Below are positions 23,179-35,214 of a stretch of 64,000 nucleotides of DNA, piece after piece. The notes beneath the pieces are model-generated. The model was not told where the DNA came from. It ran no database searches and worked only from the letters and a program-made list of their open reading frames with translations. Both the position numbers and the translations under genes were made by a program. The stretch's first letter is position 1. Every line of letters starts with the position of its first letter. The DNA lies in contig NZ_FXBS01000003.1 in assembly GCF_900178005.1 (NCBI RefSeq), positions 262,166 to 326,165 on the forward strand, given 5' to 3'. Origin of the DNA: Tuberibacillus sp. Marseille-P3662 (lineage in GTDB: Bacteria > Bacillota > Bacilli > Bacillales > Sporolactobacillaceae).

Positions 23179-23439
23179 ATGAAAGAAATTCAAGCGACGG
23201 TTCAACTGAAAAACGGTTTGCAAGCCCGTCCAGCTGCCTTGTTTGTTCAAGAGGCGAACCGGTTCAATTCCGATATCCGTCTTATTAAAGATGGCAAAAA
23301 GGTGAGCGCAAAGAGTATTATGGGTATTATGAGTCTAGCTGTCGGATTTGGTATGGATGTGACAGTCACTGCTGAAGGTACTGACGCTGATGAGGCTGTT
23401 GCAACATTAGATGAGTTTTTATCACAGGAACAGGTTTAA
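23179..23439 (+). CDS. crh: Catabolite repression HPr-like protein Crh
   Basis: 86-aa HPr paralogue. The histidine of HPr is replaced by Gln (GLQARPAALF) so PTS phosphotransfer is impossible, while the regulatory Ser in KSIMGIMSLA is retained. Choosing the second of two adjacent ATGs (23179) places these at Gln15 and Ser46, exactly HPr numbering. It is phosphorylated by HprK (encoded at 5251) and then acts as CcpA co-repressor, relevant to the cre-like site before sigL. Confidence 0.96.
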   Translation: MKEIQATVQLKNGLQARPAALFVQEANRFNSDIRLIKDGKKVSAKSIMGIMSLAVGFGMDVTVTAEGTDADEAVATLDEFLSQEQV

Positions 23440-23583
23440 ATAATAGTTTTCTTCGTAGGGATTGTTGCTTTTGGCTGCATTTGATATATACTTTGCTGCT
23501 TATGGGAGTGTGCATCAATTCAAATGCTCGGCATCCAACTTTTAATTCCGTATTTAAAAGCAGTCATCTTTCCAAACCAATAA

Positions 23584-23613
23584 CAAGAGCCGTCTCAATA
23601 GAGGCGGCTCTTG
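23584..23613. terminator. Hairpin between crh and clpP, probably bidirectional
   Basis: CAAGAGCCGTCTC-aata-GAGGCGGCTCTTG with one G-T pair, located between convergent genes and 8 nt past the clpP stop. Flanking T-runs are short. Confidence 0.7.
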
Positions 23614-23620
23614 TTTACGA

Positions 23621-24208
23621 TTATTTTTGGTCTGGTGTTAAAACTTCGTCGACGAGACCGTAGGCTTTAGCGTCTTCCGCATCCATGAAATTGTCACGTT
23701 CAGTGTCGTGTTCGATGGTTTCAATCGGTTGACCAGTACGTTCGGAATAAATACGGTTCAATTTCTTACGCATTTTAACAATTCGACGGGCATGAATATC
23801 GATGTCCGTTGCTTGACCTTGTGTTCCACCAAGAGGTTGGTGAATCATGACTTCACTGTTTGGCAGAGCATAACGTTTTCCTTCAGCACCTGCTGTCAAT
23901 AGGAATGAACCCATAGAAGCAGCCATGCCAACACAAATGGTGGATACTTTTGGCTTAATGTGCTGCATCGTATCGTAGATACCCATACCAGCGGAAATGG
24001 AGCCTCCCGGGCTGTTTATGTAGAGTGAGATATCTTTATCAGGGTCTTCGGCTGCAAGGAACAATAATTGTGCAACAATGTTATTAGCAACGTTGTCATC
24101 AATCGCTGTTCCCAACATGATAATCCGATCCTTTAATAGACGGGAATAAATATCATATGCACGTTCTCCGCGGTTGGTTTGTTCAATGACCGTAGGAATT
24201 AATGGCAT
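23621..24208 (-). CDS. clpP: ATP-dependent Clp protease proteolytic subunit
   Basis: 195-aa self-compartmentalising serine protease that degrades substrates delivered by ClpX/ClpC/ClpE. Triad Ser98 (GMAASMG), His123 (MIHQPLGG), Asp172 (ERDNF). RBS AAAAGGAGGAGA. Transcribed from a promoter overlapped by a CtsR operator. Confidence 0.99.
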   Translation of the reverse strand: MPLIPTVIEQTNRGERAYDIYSRLLKDRIIMLGTAIDDNVANNIVAQLLFLAAEDPDKDISLYINSPGGSISAGMGIYDTMQHIKPKVSTICVGMAASMGSFLLTAGAEGKRYALPNSEVMIHQPLGGTQGQATDIDIHARRIVKMRKKLNRIYSERTGQPIETIEHDTERDNFMDAEDAKAYGLVDEVLTPDQK

Positions 24209-24241
24209 TTTATTGTCTCCTCCTTTTAATTAATGACTTCA

Positions 24242-24271
24242 TCATACATTAAAGGTCAAAAAAGGTCAAAT
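24242..24271 (-). promoter_or_regulatory. clpP promoter with overlapping CtsR operator
   Basis: Minus-strand promoter TTGACC-17-TATGAT. The plus strand reads GGTCAAA-AAA-GGTCAAA at 24255-24271, the CtsR tandem heptad. The operator covers the -35 and half the spacer, so class III heat-shock repression of clpP is expected. Confidence 0.88.
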
Positions 24272-24349
24272 GAAAATGCATGGCGATTTCTATGACCATT
24301 TTACCCTTTGCTCAGGAATTTAAAACAAAAGGTGGATTGATCCACTCTT

Positions 24350-24381
24350 AACAAACAAGCGCCCATAAGCGCTTGTTTGTT
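24350..24381 (-). terminator. Hairpin terminator of the HMA-domain gene
   Basis: Perfect 13-bp dyad AACAAACAAGCGC/GCGCTTGTTTGTT starting inside the stop codon of the upstream minus-strand gene. T-rich 3' arm but no long U-run. Confidence 0.65.
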
Positions 24382-24691
24382 ATTGAATGTCTCCAGGATT
24401 AAATCCAGCGGCTTCCAGTGCTTGAACAATCCATTCAGGCTGCATAGAATGAGGGTTGAATGTTACTGATATCGCTTGTTCATCTTCATTTAACTTGTAG
24501 TCTTTAATGCCAATCATTTTACCTAAGGCGGCTTCTGCCTTTGACATACACTGCTTACAATCAAGGTTGACACTGGTAATCACCGCATGATTGTCACTTT
24601 TAGCTTCAGTACTAGTGTCATTATTAACGAAAAAAATGCCAAAGGCAAGCACAATGGCGCTTACTATAAGAACGGCATAATGTTTTCTCAT
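24380..24691 (-). CDS. Membrane-anchored heavy-metal-associated (HMA) domain protein
   Basis: 103 aa from ATG 24691 (GGAGGATTG upstream). One N-terminal hydrophobic anchor (about 5-22), then an HMA fold with CKQC (Cys45, Cys48) and the C-terminal EWIVQALEAAGF typical of CopZ-like domains. Probably an outward-facing Cu+ (or other soft metal) binder; no P-type ATPase is adjacent. Confidence 0.8.
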   Translation of the reverse strand: MRKHYAVLIVSAIVLAFGIFFVNNDTSTEAKSDNHAVITSVNLDCKQCMSKAEAALGKMIGIKDYKLNEDEQAISVTFNPHSMQPEWIVQALEAAGFNPGDIQ

Positions 24692-24814
24692 GTCAATCCT
24701 CCATGTTCTATGATTTTGTCTTAGTTTTTCATGAGACATGCATCTCTATTCATAGAACCACAGTGAGTCGTTGCCTGACTGTCTTGCAGATAAAAACAAT
24801 TTAGCAATTAACCC

Positions 24815-24844
24815 TTGACTTTACATAGGCATTTGTCGTATACT
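24815..24844 (+). promoter_or_regulatory. Predicted promoter of tRNA-Arg
   Basis: TTGACT-18-TATACT, 57 nt upstream of the tRNA. Confidence 0.7.
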
Positions 24845-24900
24845 ATTCATTGCGCGTGAGACAGAGATTGTCTTCATCAAACATTTGAAGCAATATATAT

Positions 24901-24974
24901 GCGCTCGTAGCTCAGTTGGATAGAGCTGTGGATTCCGGTTCCACGTGCCGGGGGTTCGAATCCTCCCGAGCGCA
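24901..24974 (+). tRNA. tRNA-Arg(CCG)
   Basis: Cloverleaf with acceptor GCGCTCG/CGAGCGC, D-arm AGCTCAGTTGGATAGAGC, anticodon stem GTGGA/TCCAC with loop TTCCGGT (anticodon CCG, 24935-24937), T-loop GGTTCGAATCC, discriminator A. CCA is not encoded. Followed by its own terminator, so a single-gene unit. Confidence 0.96.
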
Positions 24975-24999
24975 CTATTTAATAATAATGATTGAAGAA

Positions 25000-25036
25000 A
25001 GCCCTTTTGTAATCTTATTACAGAAGGGCTTTTTTA
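25000..25036 (+). terminator. Terminator after tRNA-Arg
   Basis: AGCCCTTTTGTAA-tctta-TTACAGAAGGGCT, then TTTTTTA. Confidence 0.9.
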
Positions 25037-25178
25037 TGCTTTACTCTTTGATTGGAGAGGAAGGCGTGAGACGCCTGCGGCCGGAAATCAACAATCACGT
25101 TTAACGGAGCCTTTTTAACAAAAGGGTGTTAAAATTATCCTTTCAATGATTCTTAATATTTACCATGGCATTCCTTTA

Positions 25179-25192
25179 TGTAAGCGCTTATA
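25179..25192 (+). promoter_or_regulatory. cre-like (CcpA) site before sigL
   Basis: TGTAAGCGCTTATA matches the cre consensus TGWAARCGYTWWCA at 13 of 14 positions (C to T at 13). It lies 24 bp before the sigL ATG. In B. subtilis sigL is repressed by CcpA through a roadblock site. Confidence 0.65.
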
Positions 25193-25215
25193 ATTTTATT
25201 TAGAGGGTGATAACC

Positions 25216-26526
25216 ATGGCGTTAGAATTAGTTCAAACGCAAGAGCAACAATTAAAAATGACCCCGGCGCTTTTTCAGGCCATTACATTGTTACAATATA
25301 ACCACCAAGAGCTAACGGAATATATTGAGGAACGAGCGCTTGATAATCCGCTGATAGAACTTGAACGTCCATTTGATCGGTATGAACAGCCAATACCGTC
25401 TGGAGGGTGGGATCGAACAGCGGATAGTCGGACGGATATCCTTGAAGCAACGGTGTCCAATCAGCAAAACTTTCGAGAAGATTTATCGGCACAAGTTCGC
25501 CTTCTGTCACTGTCCGGCGCTGTACGGAGAACGGTTCAATATTTAATTGAAGCATTGAATGAGTCGGGGTATCTTATGATGAGTGAGTCGGAATTATCAT
25601 CGATGTTGGATGAAGATGAAGCGACGATTGACCAAGCGATAGATATATTGCAGTCTTTGCATCCCGCCGGTATAGGTGCTCGGGGCTTGACGGAGTGTCT
25701 ACTTTTACAATTAAGAGCTCAAGGTCATGATGAATCACTGGCCGCTTGTATTTTACAGACCCAACCTGAAGTATTTGTTAATGGCGATTGGGAACATGTC
25801 AAAAATCAATTGAATGTCACGGATGCGGCCTTGACAGCGGCGATTGAACAGATTCGCGCATTAAACCCAACACCCATCCAAGACTCAGTCAAAGAAGATG
25901 ATTATATTGTCCCCGAATTGACGATACGTAAAAACGGACCCAAGTATGAAGTGTTCTTAGATCAAGATGATTTACCGGTCATCCATATTGATAATGATTA
26001 CTATCAGCAAATGCAAAAATACGAAGGAGCTACGGCGAAGTATATTAATCAAAAGTACCAGGAGGTTCTATCGTTACGCCAAGCGATTTTGCAGCGGAAA
26101 CAAACGATGTCATCTATCGCTCAGACCTTTATTCATTATCAGGACGCCTTTTTAGATTACGGACGTTTCTATCTAAAACCAATGACACTTAAATCCGTTG
26201 CCGAAACAATTGGTGTCCATGAATCAACTGTCAGTCGGGCGGTGAAACATAAATATATTCAAACGCCCCAAGGCGTGTTCGAATTTAAACAATTGTTCGT
26301 GCGCGGAGGACCAAAAGATTCGACAGGTGAGGCGACACCTTATAAAATAAAACAATGGATTAAAAGGATGATTGATGATGAAAATACGTCACAACCTTAT
26401 TCGGATCAGAAGTTAAGCGAATTATTGGCTCAACAACAGAGTATCAATCTTTCACGAAGGGCTGTCGCTAAATATCGGAAGACAATCGGTATTCCATCAT
26501 CAACACGTAGGAAGAAAGGTGAGTAA
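25216..26526 (+). CDS. rpoN: RNA polymerase sigma-54 factor SigL
   Basis: 436 aa, the same length as B. subtilis SigL. Gln/Leu-rich region I (LVQTQEQQLKMTPALFQAI), core-binding middle, HTH (TLKSVAETIGVHESTVSRAV) and the RpoN box SRRAVAKYRKTIGIPSS at the C-terminus. It reads -12/-24 promoters with enhancer-binding activators. Start at ATG 25216 with AGAGGGTGA. Followed 3 nt later by a glutaredoxin-like gene. Confidence 0.98.
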   Translation: MALELVQTQEQQLKMTPALFQAITLLQYNHQELTEYIEERALDNPLIELERPFDRYEQPIPSGGWDRTADSRTDILEATVSNQQNFREDLSAQVRLLSLSGAVRRTVQYLIEALNESGYLMMSESELSSMLDEDEATIDQAIDILQSLHPAGIGARGLTECLLLQLRAQGHDESLAACILQTQPEVFVNGDWEHVKNQLNVTDAALTAAIEQIRALNPTPIQDSVKEDDYIVPELTIRKNGPKYEVFLDQDDLPVIHIDNDYYQQMQKYEGATAKYINQKYQEVLSLRQAILQRKQTMSSIAQTFIHYQDAFLDYGRFYLKPMTLKSVAETIGVHESTVSRAVKHKYIQTPQGVFEFKQLFVRGGPKDSTGEATPYKIKQWIKRMIDDENTSQPYSDQKLSELLAQQQSINLSRRAVAKYRKTIGIPSSTRRKKGE

Positions 26527-26529
26527 GCT

Positions 26530-26787
26530 GTGTCCTCACGAATTGAAATTTACACACAACCGGACTGTCCGTTATGTGACGAAGCGAAAGAAAAGCTCGC
26601 GTTTGTCTGCAACAGCTTCAATCTTACTTTTAGTGAGATTGATATACATAACCAGGACTCATTATTGGAAGCCTACTTAATAAGGGTTCCAGTTATAAAA
26701 ATTAATGGTCATGAAATCGCGGAAGGTAACGTTTACATGCATGAAATTGAAGATTCGGTGAAGAAGTTTTGTTTTGAAAATGGGTGA
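26530..26787 (+). CDS. Glutaredoxin-like thioredoxin-fold protein
   Basis: 85 aa; GTG start with AAAGGTGAG. YTQPDCPLCDEAKEKL carries a CPLC redox motif, and RVPVIKINGHEIAEG is the cis-Pro/GSH-site region of the DUF836/glutaredoxin family. Sits between sigL and cggR; its 3' end overlaps the -35 of the cggR promoter. Confidence 0.85.
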   Translation: MSSRIEIYTQPDCPLCDEAKEKLAFVCNSFNLTFSEIDIHNQDSLLEAYLIRVPVIKINGHEIAEGNVYMHEIEDSVKKFCFENG

Positions 26788-26801
26788 ACGTTTGATATAA
26801 T
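26774..26801 (+). promoter_or_regulatory. Predicted promoter of the cggR-gapA operon
   Basis: TTGAAA-16-TATAAT, directly followed by the CggR-type operator. Confidence 0.75.
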
Positions 26802-26816
26802 AATTTTTGGAGAGAT

Positions 26817-26853
26817 CGGGACACCGATTGACTTAGTTGGGACTTTTTCTGTC
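26817..26853 (+). promoter_or_regulatory. CggR operator
   Basis: Two direct half-sites CGGGAC-N6-TGAC and TGGGAC-N6-TGTC separated by 5 nt, between the -10 and cggR. This closely follows the known CGGGAC-N6-TGTC tandem operator of B. subtilis, with one base changed per repeat and N5 instead of N4. Confidence 0.8.
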
Positions 26854-26873
26854 CAATGGAAATGGAGGATGCT

Positions 26874-27896
26874 ATGGACGACTTAATCAATGTTCAACAA
26901 AAACTTGTACCTGACATGCTCGAAGTCATGACAAGTCGGTATCGCGTCCTCCAATCGATCAGATTTCTTCAGCCGATTGGCCGGCGAACGCTTGCGTCTA
27001 ACCTTGGTGTGACAGAGCGGGTGCTCCGAGGTGAAGTCACATTTCTGCATGAACAGGGTTTAATCGACATGTCATCCAGTGGTATGCGTCTCACTCAAGA
27101 AGGGGATCGCTTAATACATACTTTGGATGATGTGATAAGCGATGTATCAGGTCGTGCCGAATTGGAGAAACAATTAGAGAAGCAACTTGGAGCAACTGAC
27201 GTTGTTGTCATTCCTGGTGACAGTGATCATCAACCTTGGGTTAAGACAGAACTTGGGTTAGCTTGTGTCAAGGTGATGCAAGACTATGCGGAAGCGGAAA
27301 CGATCATTGGGGTCACAGGAGGCACGACACTCGCGGCAGTCGCTGATGTCATGCGTCCGTTCAAAAATAATGTTAAGCCCTTGTTTATTTCTGCTCGAGG
27401 CGGTCTTGGTGAACAGGCCGAGAATCAGGCTAATACCATTTGTACGAAAATGGCCTATAAGGCGGATGGCCATTACCGGTTGTTGCATGTTCCTGATCAA
27501 GTGAGTGAGGAATCTTATCAAATCATGACTGCAGAACCTAGTATTCATGAAGTTCTGCAATTGATTGATTCAGCCGGGATGATTGTCCATGGTATTGGTG
27601 ACGCTAAAACAATGGCTGAACGCCGGCGTTCCAGTGAGGTTTTGCTTAAGAAAATTCATCAAGAGAGAGCTGTCGCTGAAGCGTTTGGTTACTATTTTAA
27701 TCGGGACGGGGAAGTTGTCCACAAAGTCAAAACGATCGGTCTACAGTTGGAAAATATCTATGAAAATCGGACGGTTATCGCTGTTGCCGGCGGCCATTCG
27801 AAAGCACAAGCTATACAAGCGTATTACCAACAAGGACCAAGCTCGATTCTCATTACCGATGAAGGTGCAGCCCGAGGTATATTGAACGCTGAGTAA
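26874..27896 (+). CDS. cggR: Central glycolytic genes regulator
   Basis: 340-aa SorC/DeoR-family repressor, the B. subtilis length. N-terminal winged HTH (RRTLASNLGVTERVLRGEV) and a C-terminal sugar-phosphate-binding domain (GVTGGTTLAAVAD). It represses its own operon and is released by fructose-1,6-bisphosphate. ATG 26874 chosen with ATGGAGGATG upstream. Heads cggR-gapA-pgk-tpiA-gpmI-eno. Confidence 0.97.
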   Translation: MDDLINVQQKLVPDMLEVMTSRYRVLQSIRFLQPIGRRTLASNLGVTERVLRGEVTFLHEQGLIDMSSSGMRLTQEGDRLIHTLDDVISDVSGRAELEKQLEKQLGATDVVVIPGDSDHQPWVKTELGLACVKVMQDYAEAETIIGVTGGTTLAAVADVMRPFKNNVKPLFISARGGLGEQAENQANTICTKMAYKADGHYRLLHVPDQVSEESYQIMTAEPSIHEVLQLIDSAGMIVHGIGDAKTMAERRRSSEVLLKKIHQERAVAEAFGYYFNRDGEVVHKVKTIGLQLENIYENRTVIAVAGGHSKAQAIQAYYQQGPSSILITDEGAARGILNAE

Positions 27897-27930
27897 TATT
27901 TCAAGATACATTCTGAGGAGGAGAATATTT

Positions 27931-28932
27931 ATGGCAGTTAAAGTAGGAATTAATGGTTTTGGTCGTATTGGTCGTAATGTATTTCGCGCAGCTCTTAAGA
28001 ATCCAGAAGTCGACGTTGTAGCGGTGAACGACCTTACTGACGCTAACATGTTGGCTCATTTGCTCCAGTACGACACCGTTCATGGCAAATTGGATGAAGA
28101 AGTGACTGTTAATAACGACAATCTCGTTGTTGGTGGCAAAGAAGTCAAAGTTCTTTCTGAACGGAATCCAGTTGATCTCGGTTGGGGTGACCTTGGTATT
28201 GACATTGTCGTTGAATCGACAGGTCGTTTCACACAACGCGATGACGCAGCTAAACACCTTGAAGCAGGTGCGAAAAAAGTTGTCATTTCCGCGCCGGCCA
28301 AACAAGAAGACATTACGGTTGTTATGGGTGTTAATGAAGATCAGTACGATGCATCCAAGCACGATGTTATTTCCAATGCTTCTTGCACAACGAACTGCTT
28401 GGCCCCGGTTGCCAAAGTGCTTAACGAGAAATTCGGGATCAAACGCGGCCTTATGACAACCGTTCACTCATTTACAAATGACCAACAAATCCTTGATTTG
28501 CCGCATAAAGATTATCGCCGTGCCCGTGCTGCCAGCGAAAATCTTATTCCGACAACAACAGGTGCAGCACAAGCTGTTTCCCTTGTATTGCCTGAACTTG
28601 ATGGCAAGCTAAACGGCATGGCTATGCGTGTTCCTACAGCGAACGTATCGACGATTGACCTTGTTGCTGAACTAGATAAAACGGTAACGCGTGATGACAT
28701 CAACGCTGCTCTTAAAGAAGCGGCTGAAGGTGAACTTAAAGGTGTACTTGGTTATAGTGAAGAACCCCTTGTATCAAAAGACTATAACGGTAACCAACTT
28801 TCATCCGTTGTTGACGCGATCTCAACAATGGTGTTAGAAGATAACATGGTTAAAGTGATTTCATGGTATGATAACGAAACAGGTTACTCCAACCGTGTTG
28901 TTGACCTTGTTGATTACATCGCAAGCAAATAA
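27931..28932 (+). CDS. gapA: Glyceraldehyde-3-phosphate dehydrogenase, glycolytic
   Basis: NAD-dependent GAPDH, 333 aa. NAD-binding GINGFGRIGRNVFRA, catalytic SCTTNC with Cys152. RBS TGAGGAGGAG. Position directly behind cggR marks it as the glycolytic GapA, not the gluconeogenic GapB. Codon choice is noticeably regular, as expected for high expression. Confidence 0.99.
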   Translation: MAVKVGINGFGRIGRNVFRAALKNPEVDVVAVNDLTDANMLAHLLQYDTVHGKLDEEVTVNNDNLVVGGKEVKVLSERNPVDLGWGDLGIDIVVESTGRFTQRDDAAKHLEAGAKKVVISAPAKQEDITVVMGVNEDQYDASKHDVISNASCTTNCLAPVAKVLNEKFGIKRGLMTTVHSFTNDQQILDLPHKDYRRARAASENLIPTTTGAAQAVSLVLPELDGKLNGMAMRVPTANVSTIDLVAELDKTVTRDDINAALKEAAEGELKGVLGYSEEPLVSKDYNGNQLSSVVDAISTMVLEDNMVKVISWYDNETGYSNRVVDLVDYIASK

Positions 28933-29016
28933 TGTTTATAACTGTGTGTTTAAAGAGGGGGCCAGAGTGCTTCCTCTTTAAGCATGGCTTATTTTTGTGT
29001 ATTGGGAGGCCCAACT

Positions 29017-30204
29017 ATGAATAAAAAAACGATGCGGGATATTGATCTAACCGATCAGACCGTCTTTTGCCGTGTCGACTTTAATGTCCCATTAGAGGAT
29101 GGGGTGATAACGGATGATACGCGAATTCGAGCAGCTGTTCCAACGATCCAGTATATGGTGGAACAAGGAGCTAAAATTATTTTAGCGTCACATCTCGGTC
29201 GTCCGAACGGCGAAGTTGTTGATGAACTTAGACTTGATCCTGTAGCTAAGCGTCTTAGTGATCTGCTTGGCGAATCAGTCTATAAAACGGACGAGGTCAT
29301 CGGTGAGGAAGTCGATAAGGCGGTGTCCAACTTAGAATCCGGCGATGTATTACTCATTGAAAATGTGCGTTTTCACCCTGGAGAGAAGAAAAATGATGCT
29401 CAATTAGCCGAAGCCTTTGCTGAATTAGCGGATGTTTTTGTCAATGATGCTTTTGGGGCAGCACACCGGGCTCATGCTTCTACCGCGGGTATCGCCGATC
29501 ATCTTCCAGCGGTTGCCGGCTTCTTATTGGAAAGAGAAATCAATATTATTGGTAAAGCATTGGCAGACCCTGATCGACCGTTCACAGCCATCATCGGTGG
29601 TGCTAAGGTTAGTGACAAAATCGGTGTGATTGATAATTTAATCGATAAAGTCGATAACTTGATTATTGGCGGTGGCCTTGCTTACACCTTTATTAAGGCT
29701 CAAGGTTATGAAATCGGTAAGTCTTTACTTGAGAAAGACCGGGTTGAAGACGCCAAGGCTTTTATGCAAAAAGCAAAAGATCAGGGCGTCAATTTCTACC
29801 TAGCTGAGGACGCTGTTGTCGGCGATGATTTTTCTAATGATGCCCATACAAAGATTGTCTCAATTGATGAGATTCCAGCTGATTGGGAAGCGATGGACAT
29901 TGGCCCCAAAACTCGGGAAACTTTTACGAAAGTGATCAAGGATTCCAAGCTCGTTATGTGGAATGGTCCAATGGGCGTTTTTGAGCTCGAACCTTTTGCA
30001 GGAGGAACCAGGGCGGTTGGTGAAGCACTCGCCAATGCTGATGACACATACACCATAATTGGCGGCGGTGACTCCGCAGCGGCTGTAGAGAAATTTGGTT
30101 ACGTAGAGGACATGGACCATATTTCAACCGGCGGTGGAGCCTCTCTAGAGCTCATGGAAGGAAAAACACTACCGGGCATTGCCATTCTTAGCGATAAAGA
30201 ATAG
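29017..30204 (+). CDS. pgk: Phosphoglycerate kinase
   Basis: 395 aa from ATG 29017 (TTGGGAGGCCC upstream). [13 protein letters not shown] signature at the N-terminus, LASHLGRP, and the ATP-site [13 protein letters not shown] and [11 protein letters not shown] near the C-terminus. Makes ATP and 3-phosphoglycerate. Confidence 0.99.
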   Translation: MNKKTMRDIDLTDQTVFCRVDFNVPLEDGVITDDTRIRAAVPTIQYMVEQGAKIILASHLGRPNGEVVDELRLDPVAKRLSDLLGESVYKTDEVIGEEVDKAVSNLESGDVLLIENVRFHPGEKKNDAQLAEAFAELADVFVNDAFGAAHRAHASTAGIADHLPAVAGFLLEREINIIGKALADPDRPFTAIIGGAKVSDKIGVIDNLIDKVDNLIIGGGLAYTFIKAQGYEIGKSLLEKDRVEDAKAFMQKAKDQGVNFYLAEDAVVGDDFSNDAHTKIVSIDEIPADWEAMDIGPKTRETFTKVIKDSKLVMWNGPMGVFELEPFAGGTRAVGEALANADDTYTIIGGGDSAAAVEKFGYVEDMDHISTGGGASLELMEGKTLPGIAILSDKE

Positions 30205-30258
30205 GAGCACTTCCCCGCTTCGCTAAGTACACGATATTAGTTTAGCAGGGAAGTCAAT
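30205..30258. repeat. Intergenic dyad repeat, copy B
   Basis: Begins at the base after the pgk stop. Outer arms ACTTCCC/GGGAAGT and inner arms GCTAA/TTAGC form an imperfect hairpin. Nearly identical to 34358-34412 except for a variable 13-14 nt centre. Confidence 0.8.
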
Positions 30259-30296
30259 GCGACGTAGCAAAAAAATAGTTAAGGGAGGAGACTAAC

Positions 30297-31050
30297 GTGC
30301 GTAAGCCTATTATTGCTGCTAATTGGAAGATGAATAAGACGATTCAGGAGGCCCATCAGTTTGTTCAAGAAACAAAAGGGCTGTTACCTGATAAAAGCCA
30401 GGCAGATGCTTTGATCTGTGCTCCGTCTCTATTTTTAGATGCGTTAGTTGATCAAACGGAGGATATGGATTTTGGTATCGGTGCGCAAAATATGTATTTT
30501 GAAGAAAGCGGCGCCTTTACCGGTGAGATCAGTCCGGTGATGTTAGAAGATTTGGGTGTGAGTGCTGTCATTATTGGTCACTCGGAACGCCGTGATATTT
30601 TCCAAGAAACAGATGAGATCGTTAATAAGAAAGTTCATGCGGCTTTCAGTCATAACCTGTTGCCCATTGTTTGTGTGGGTGAATCCGATGAACAACGTGA
30701 AAATAACGAAACAAATGCGGTTGTAAAAAGACAACTCACTAAGGGTCTAGAAGGATTGACTAAGGAGCAAGCGGGACAAGTCGTGATTGCCTACGAACCG
30801 ATTTGGGCGATTGGTACAGGGAAGTCAGCTACGGCTGATGATGCCAATGCTGTGTGCCGTGTGATTCGCGAAGACATCAGCGAGATGTTTGGACAAGATG
30901 TTGCTGATGCGGTTCGTATCCAATATGGCGGTAGTGTCAAACCGAATAACATCGATACTTTCATGCAGCAACCGGATATTGATGGTGCACTTGTTGGTGG
31001 TGCGAGTCTCGATCCGAAATCGTTCTTGCAATTATTGGAGGCTGCCAGTC

Positions 31051-31061
<11 letters not shown>
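30297..31061 (+). CDS. tpiA: Triosephosphate isomerase
   Basis: 254-aa TIM barrel. Catalytic Lys in ANWKMN, His95 in IIGHSERR, Glu167 in [11 protein letters not shown], and [12 protein letters not shown] start with AAGGGAGGAG. Overlaps gpmI by 11 nt. Confidence 0.99.
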
Positions 31062-33890
<2,829 letters not shown>

Positions 33891-33900
33891 TGCTACGGCG

Positions 33901-33933
33901 AACCGGGCTGCTCAAGGGCAGTCCGGTTTTTCT
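33901..33933 (+). terminator. Terminator of the glycolytic operon
   Basis: AACCGGGCTGC-tcaag-GGCAGTCCGGTT followed by TTTCTT. Confidence 0.88.
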
Positions 33934-34007
33934 TAAACGATTGCCACTGTGATTGCATTATGTTACATTTAAAATATCGTGTTTCAAGACACAGGAGGTG
34001 GAGTTCT

Positions 34008-34238
34008 GTGCATACATTATTGACAATTCTATTGATGATAGCAGCACTCGGTATTATAACCATCGTTTTATTGCAGTCAGGTAAGAGTGAAGGACTTTCC
34101 GGTGCCATCACGGGCGGTGCTGAGCAACTCTTTGGCAAACAAAAAGCTCGCGGTATAGATAAGGTCTTACATCGGACAACCGTTATTTTGTCAATTGTGT
34201 TCTTTGTTAGCGCGTTCTTACTTGCGTTTTATGTTTAA
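34008..34238 (+). CDS. secG: Preprotein translocase subunit SecG
   Basis: 76 aa, the B. subtilis length, from GTG 34008 with AGGAGGTGGAG upstream. Two TM helices (about 3-22 and 52-74) flank the conserved [20 protein letters not shown] loop. Accessory subunit of the SecYEG channel. Confidence 0.96.
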   Translation: MHTLLTILLMIAALGIITIVLLQSGKSEGLSGAITGGAEQLFGKQKARGIDKVLHRTTVILSIVFFVSAFLLAFYV

Positions 34239-34262
34239 AAATTGAGTGAGTTTTGAAAGTTG

Positions 34263-34290
34263 GAGTCAAGCGCTAGCTTGGCTCTTTCTA
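34263..34290 (+). terminator. Terminator after secG
   Basis: GAGTCAAGC-GCTA-GCTTGGCTC (one G-T) then TTTCTATTTGTTTTT. Confidence 0.8.
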
Positions 34291-34357
34291 TTTGTTTTTG
34301 AGTGATGTCACCGTCATAATTTAAATTCCGGTGAGTCATTCTAGGAGTAGCGATAGA

Positions 34358-34412
34358 GAGCACTTCCCCGCTTCGCTAAGCACCACCATATCATTTTAGC
34401 AGGGAAGTCAAT
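34358..34412. repeat. Intergenic dyad repeat, copy C
   Basis: Same 5' block (GAGCACTTCCCCGCTTCGCT) and 3' block (TTTAGCAGGGAAGTCAAT) as 30205-30258; the centre differs. Lies between the secG terminator and the esterase RBS. Confidence 0.8.
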
Positions 34413-34444
34413 CGACATTGTAATAATGATAGTAGGGAGAGATT

Positions 34445-35197
34445 ATGATGAAAATTGTACCACCAAAACCATTTACATTTGAAGCAGGCCCCCGAGCTGT
34501 ATTGCTATTACATGGATTTACGGGCAATTCAGCGGATGTTCGCATGTTAGGGCGCTTTTTGCAAGAAAGAGGTTATACAAGCCATGCACCGCATTTGACC
34601 GGTCACGGTGTTCCCCCTGAGGCATTATTGGATGCTGATCCGGAGCAATGGTGGGCAGACGTACAAAATGCTTATCAACATTTGCAAGATCTTGGTTACA
34701 AGGAAATCGCAGTAGGTGGATTGTCACTTGGTGGTGTATATTCATTAAAATGTGGTTACAATTTACCTGTAAAGGGAATTGTAACAATGTGTGCGCCATC
34801 AAGTGCTAATACATCAGAAAATATTTATGAAGGTGTTTTAAAGTACGCGCGTGAGTGGAAACAAAGAGAAGGGAAATCCAAGGAACAAGTGGAAGAGGAA
34901 ATGGAGGTTTTTTATAACACCTCCGTGGATCAACTGGTGAAAACAAAAGAGGTCATTAATGAAGTACGGGACAATATTGATATGATTTATGCACCGGCCT
35001 TCATTGCTCAGGCAACGCATGATGACATGATTGATCCACAAAGTGCCACATTTATTTATGAATCACTTGAATCAGAACACAAAAATCTAAAATGGTATGA
35101 CGATTCACCGCATGTCATTACTTTTGGAGACGAGAAAGAACAGCTTCATCAAGATATCTATGAATTTCTTGAAGAGCTTGATTGGACCGTCTCTTAA
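34445..35197 (+). CDS. est: Carboxylesterase (Est30/YvaK family)
   Basis: 250-aa alpha/beta hydrolase closely resembling Geobacillus Est30. Oxyanion LLHGFTGNS, nucleophile Ser94 in GLSLGG, acid Asp193/194 in THDDMID, His223 in SPHVITF. Hydrolyses short-chain esters; natural substrate unknown. The secG-est-rnr-smpB-ssrA order is typical for Bacillales. Overlapping frame ends 18 nt before the chosen rnr start. Confidence 0.95.
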   Translation: MMKIVPPKPFTFEAGPRAVLLLHGFTGNSADVRMLGRFLQERGYTSHAPHLTGHGVPPEALLDADPEQWWADVQNAYQHLQDLGYKEIAVGGLSLGGVYSLKCGYNLPVKGIVTMCAPSSANTSENIYEGVLKYAREWKQREGKSKEQVEEEMEVFYNTSVDQLVKTKEVINEVRDNIDMIYAPAFIAQATHDDMIDPQSATFIYESLESEHKNLKWYDDSPHVITFGDEKEQLHQDIYEFLEELDWTVS

Positions 35198-35214
35198 CGA
35201 TAGGAGGTATGCTC

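Noticed and set aside
23481-23663. 60-codon open frame between crh and clpP
   Set aside because: No ribosome binding site, composition unlike its neighbours, and it runs through the convergent hairpin into the clpP end.
24916-25104. Open frame covering tRNA-Arg and its terminator
   Set aside because: Explained entirely by the tRNA and a long terminator stem; no start signal.
30204-30262. Riboswitch or leader before tpiA
   Set aside because: The same block occurs before an unrelated esterase gene and it starts at the pgk stop, so a dispersed repeat is the simpler reading.
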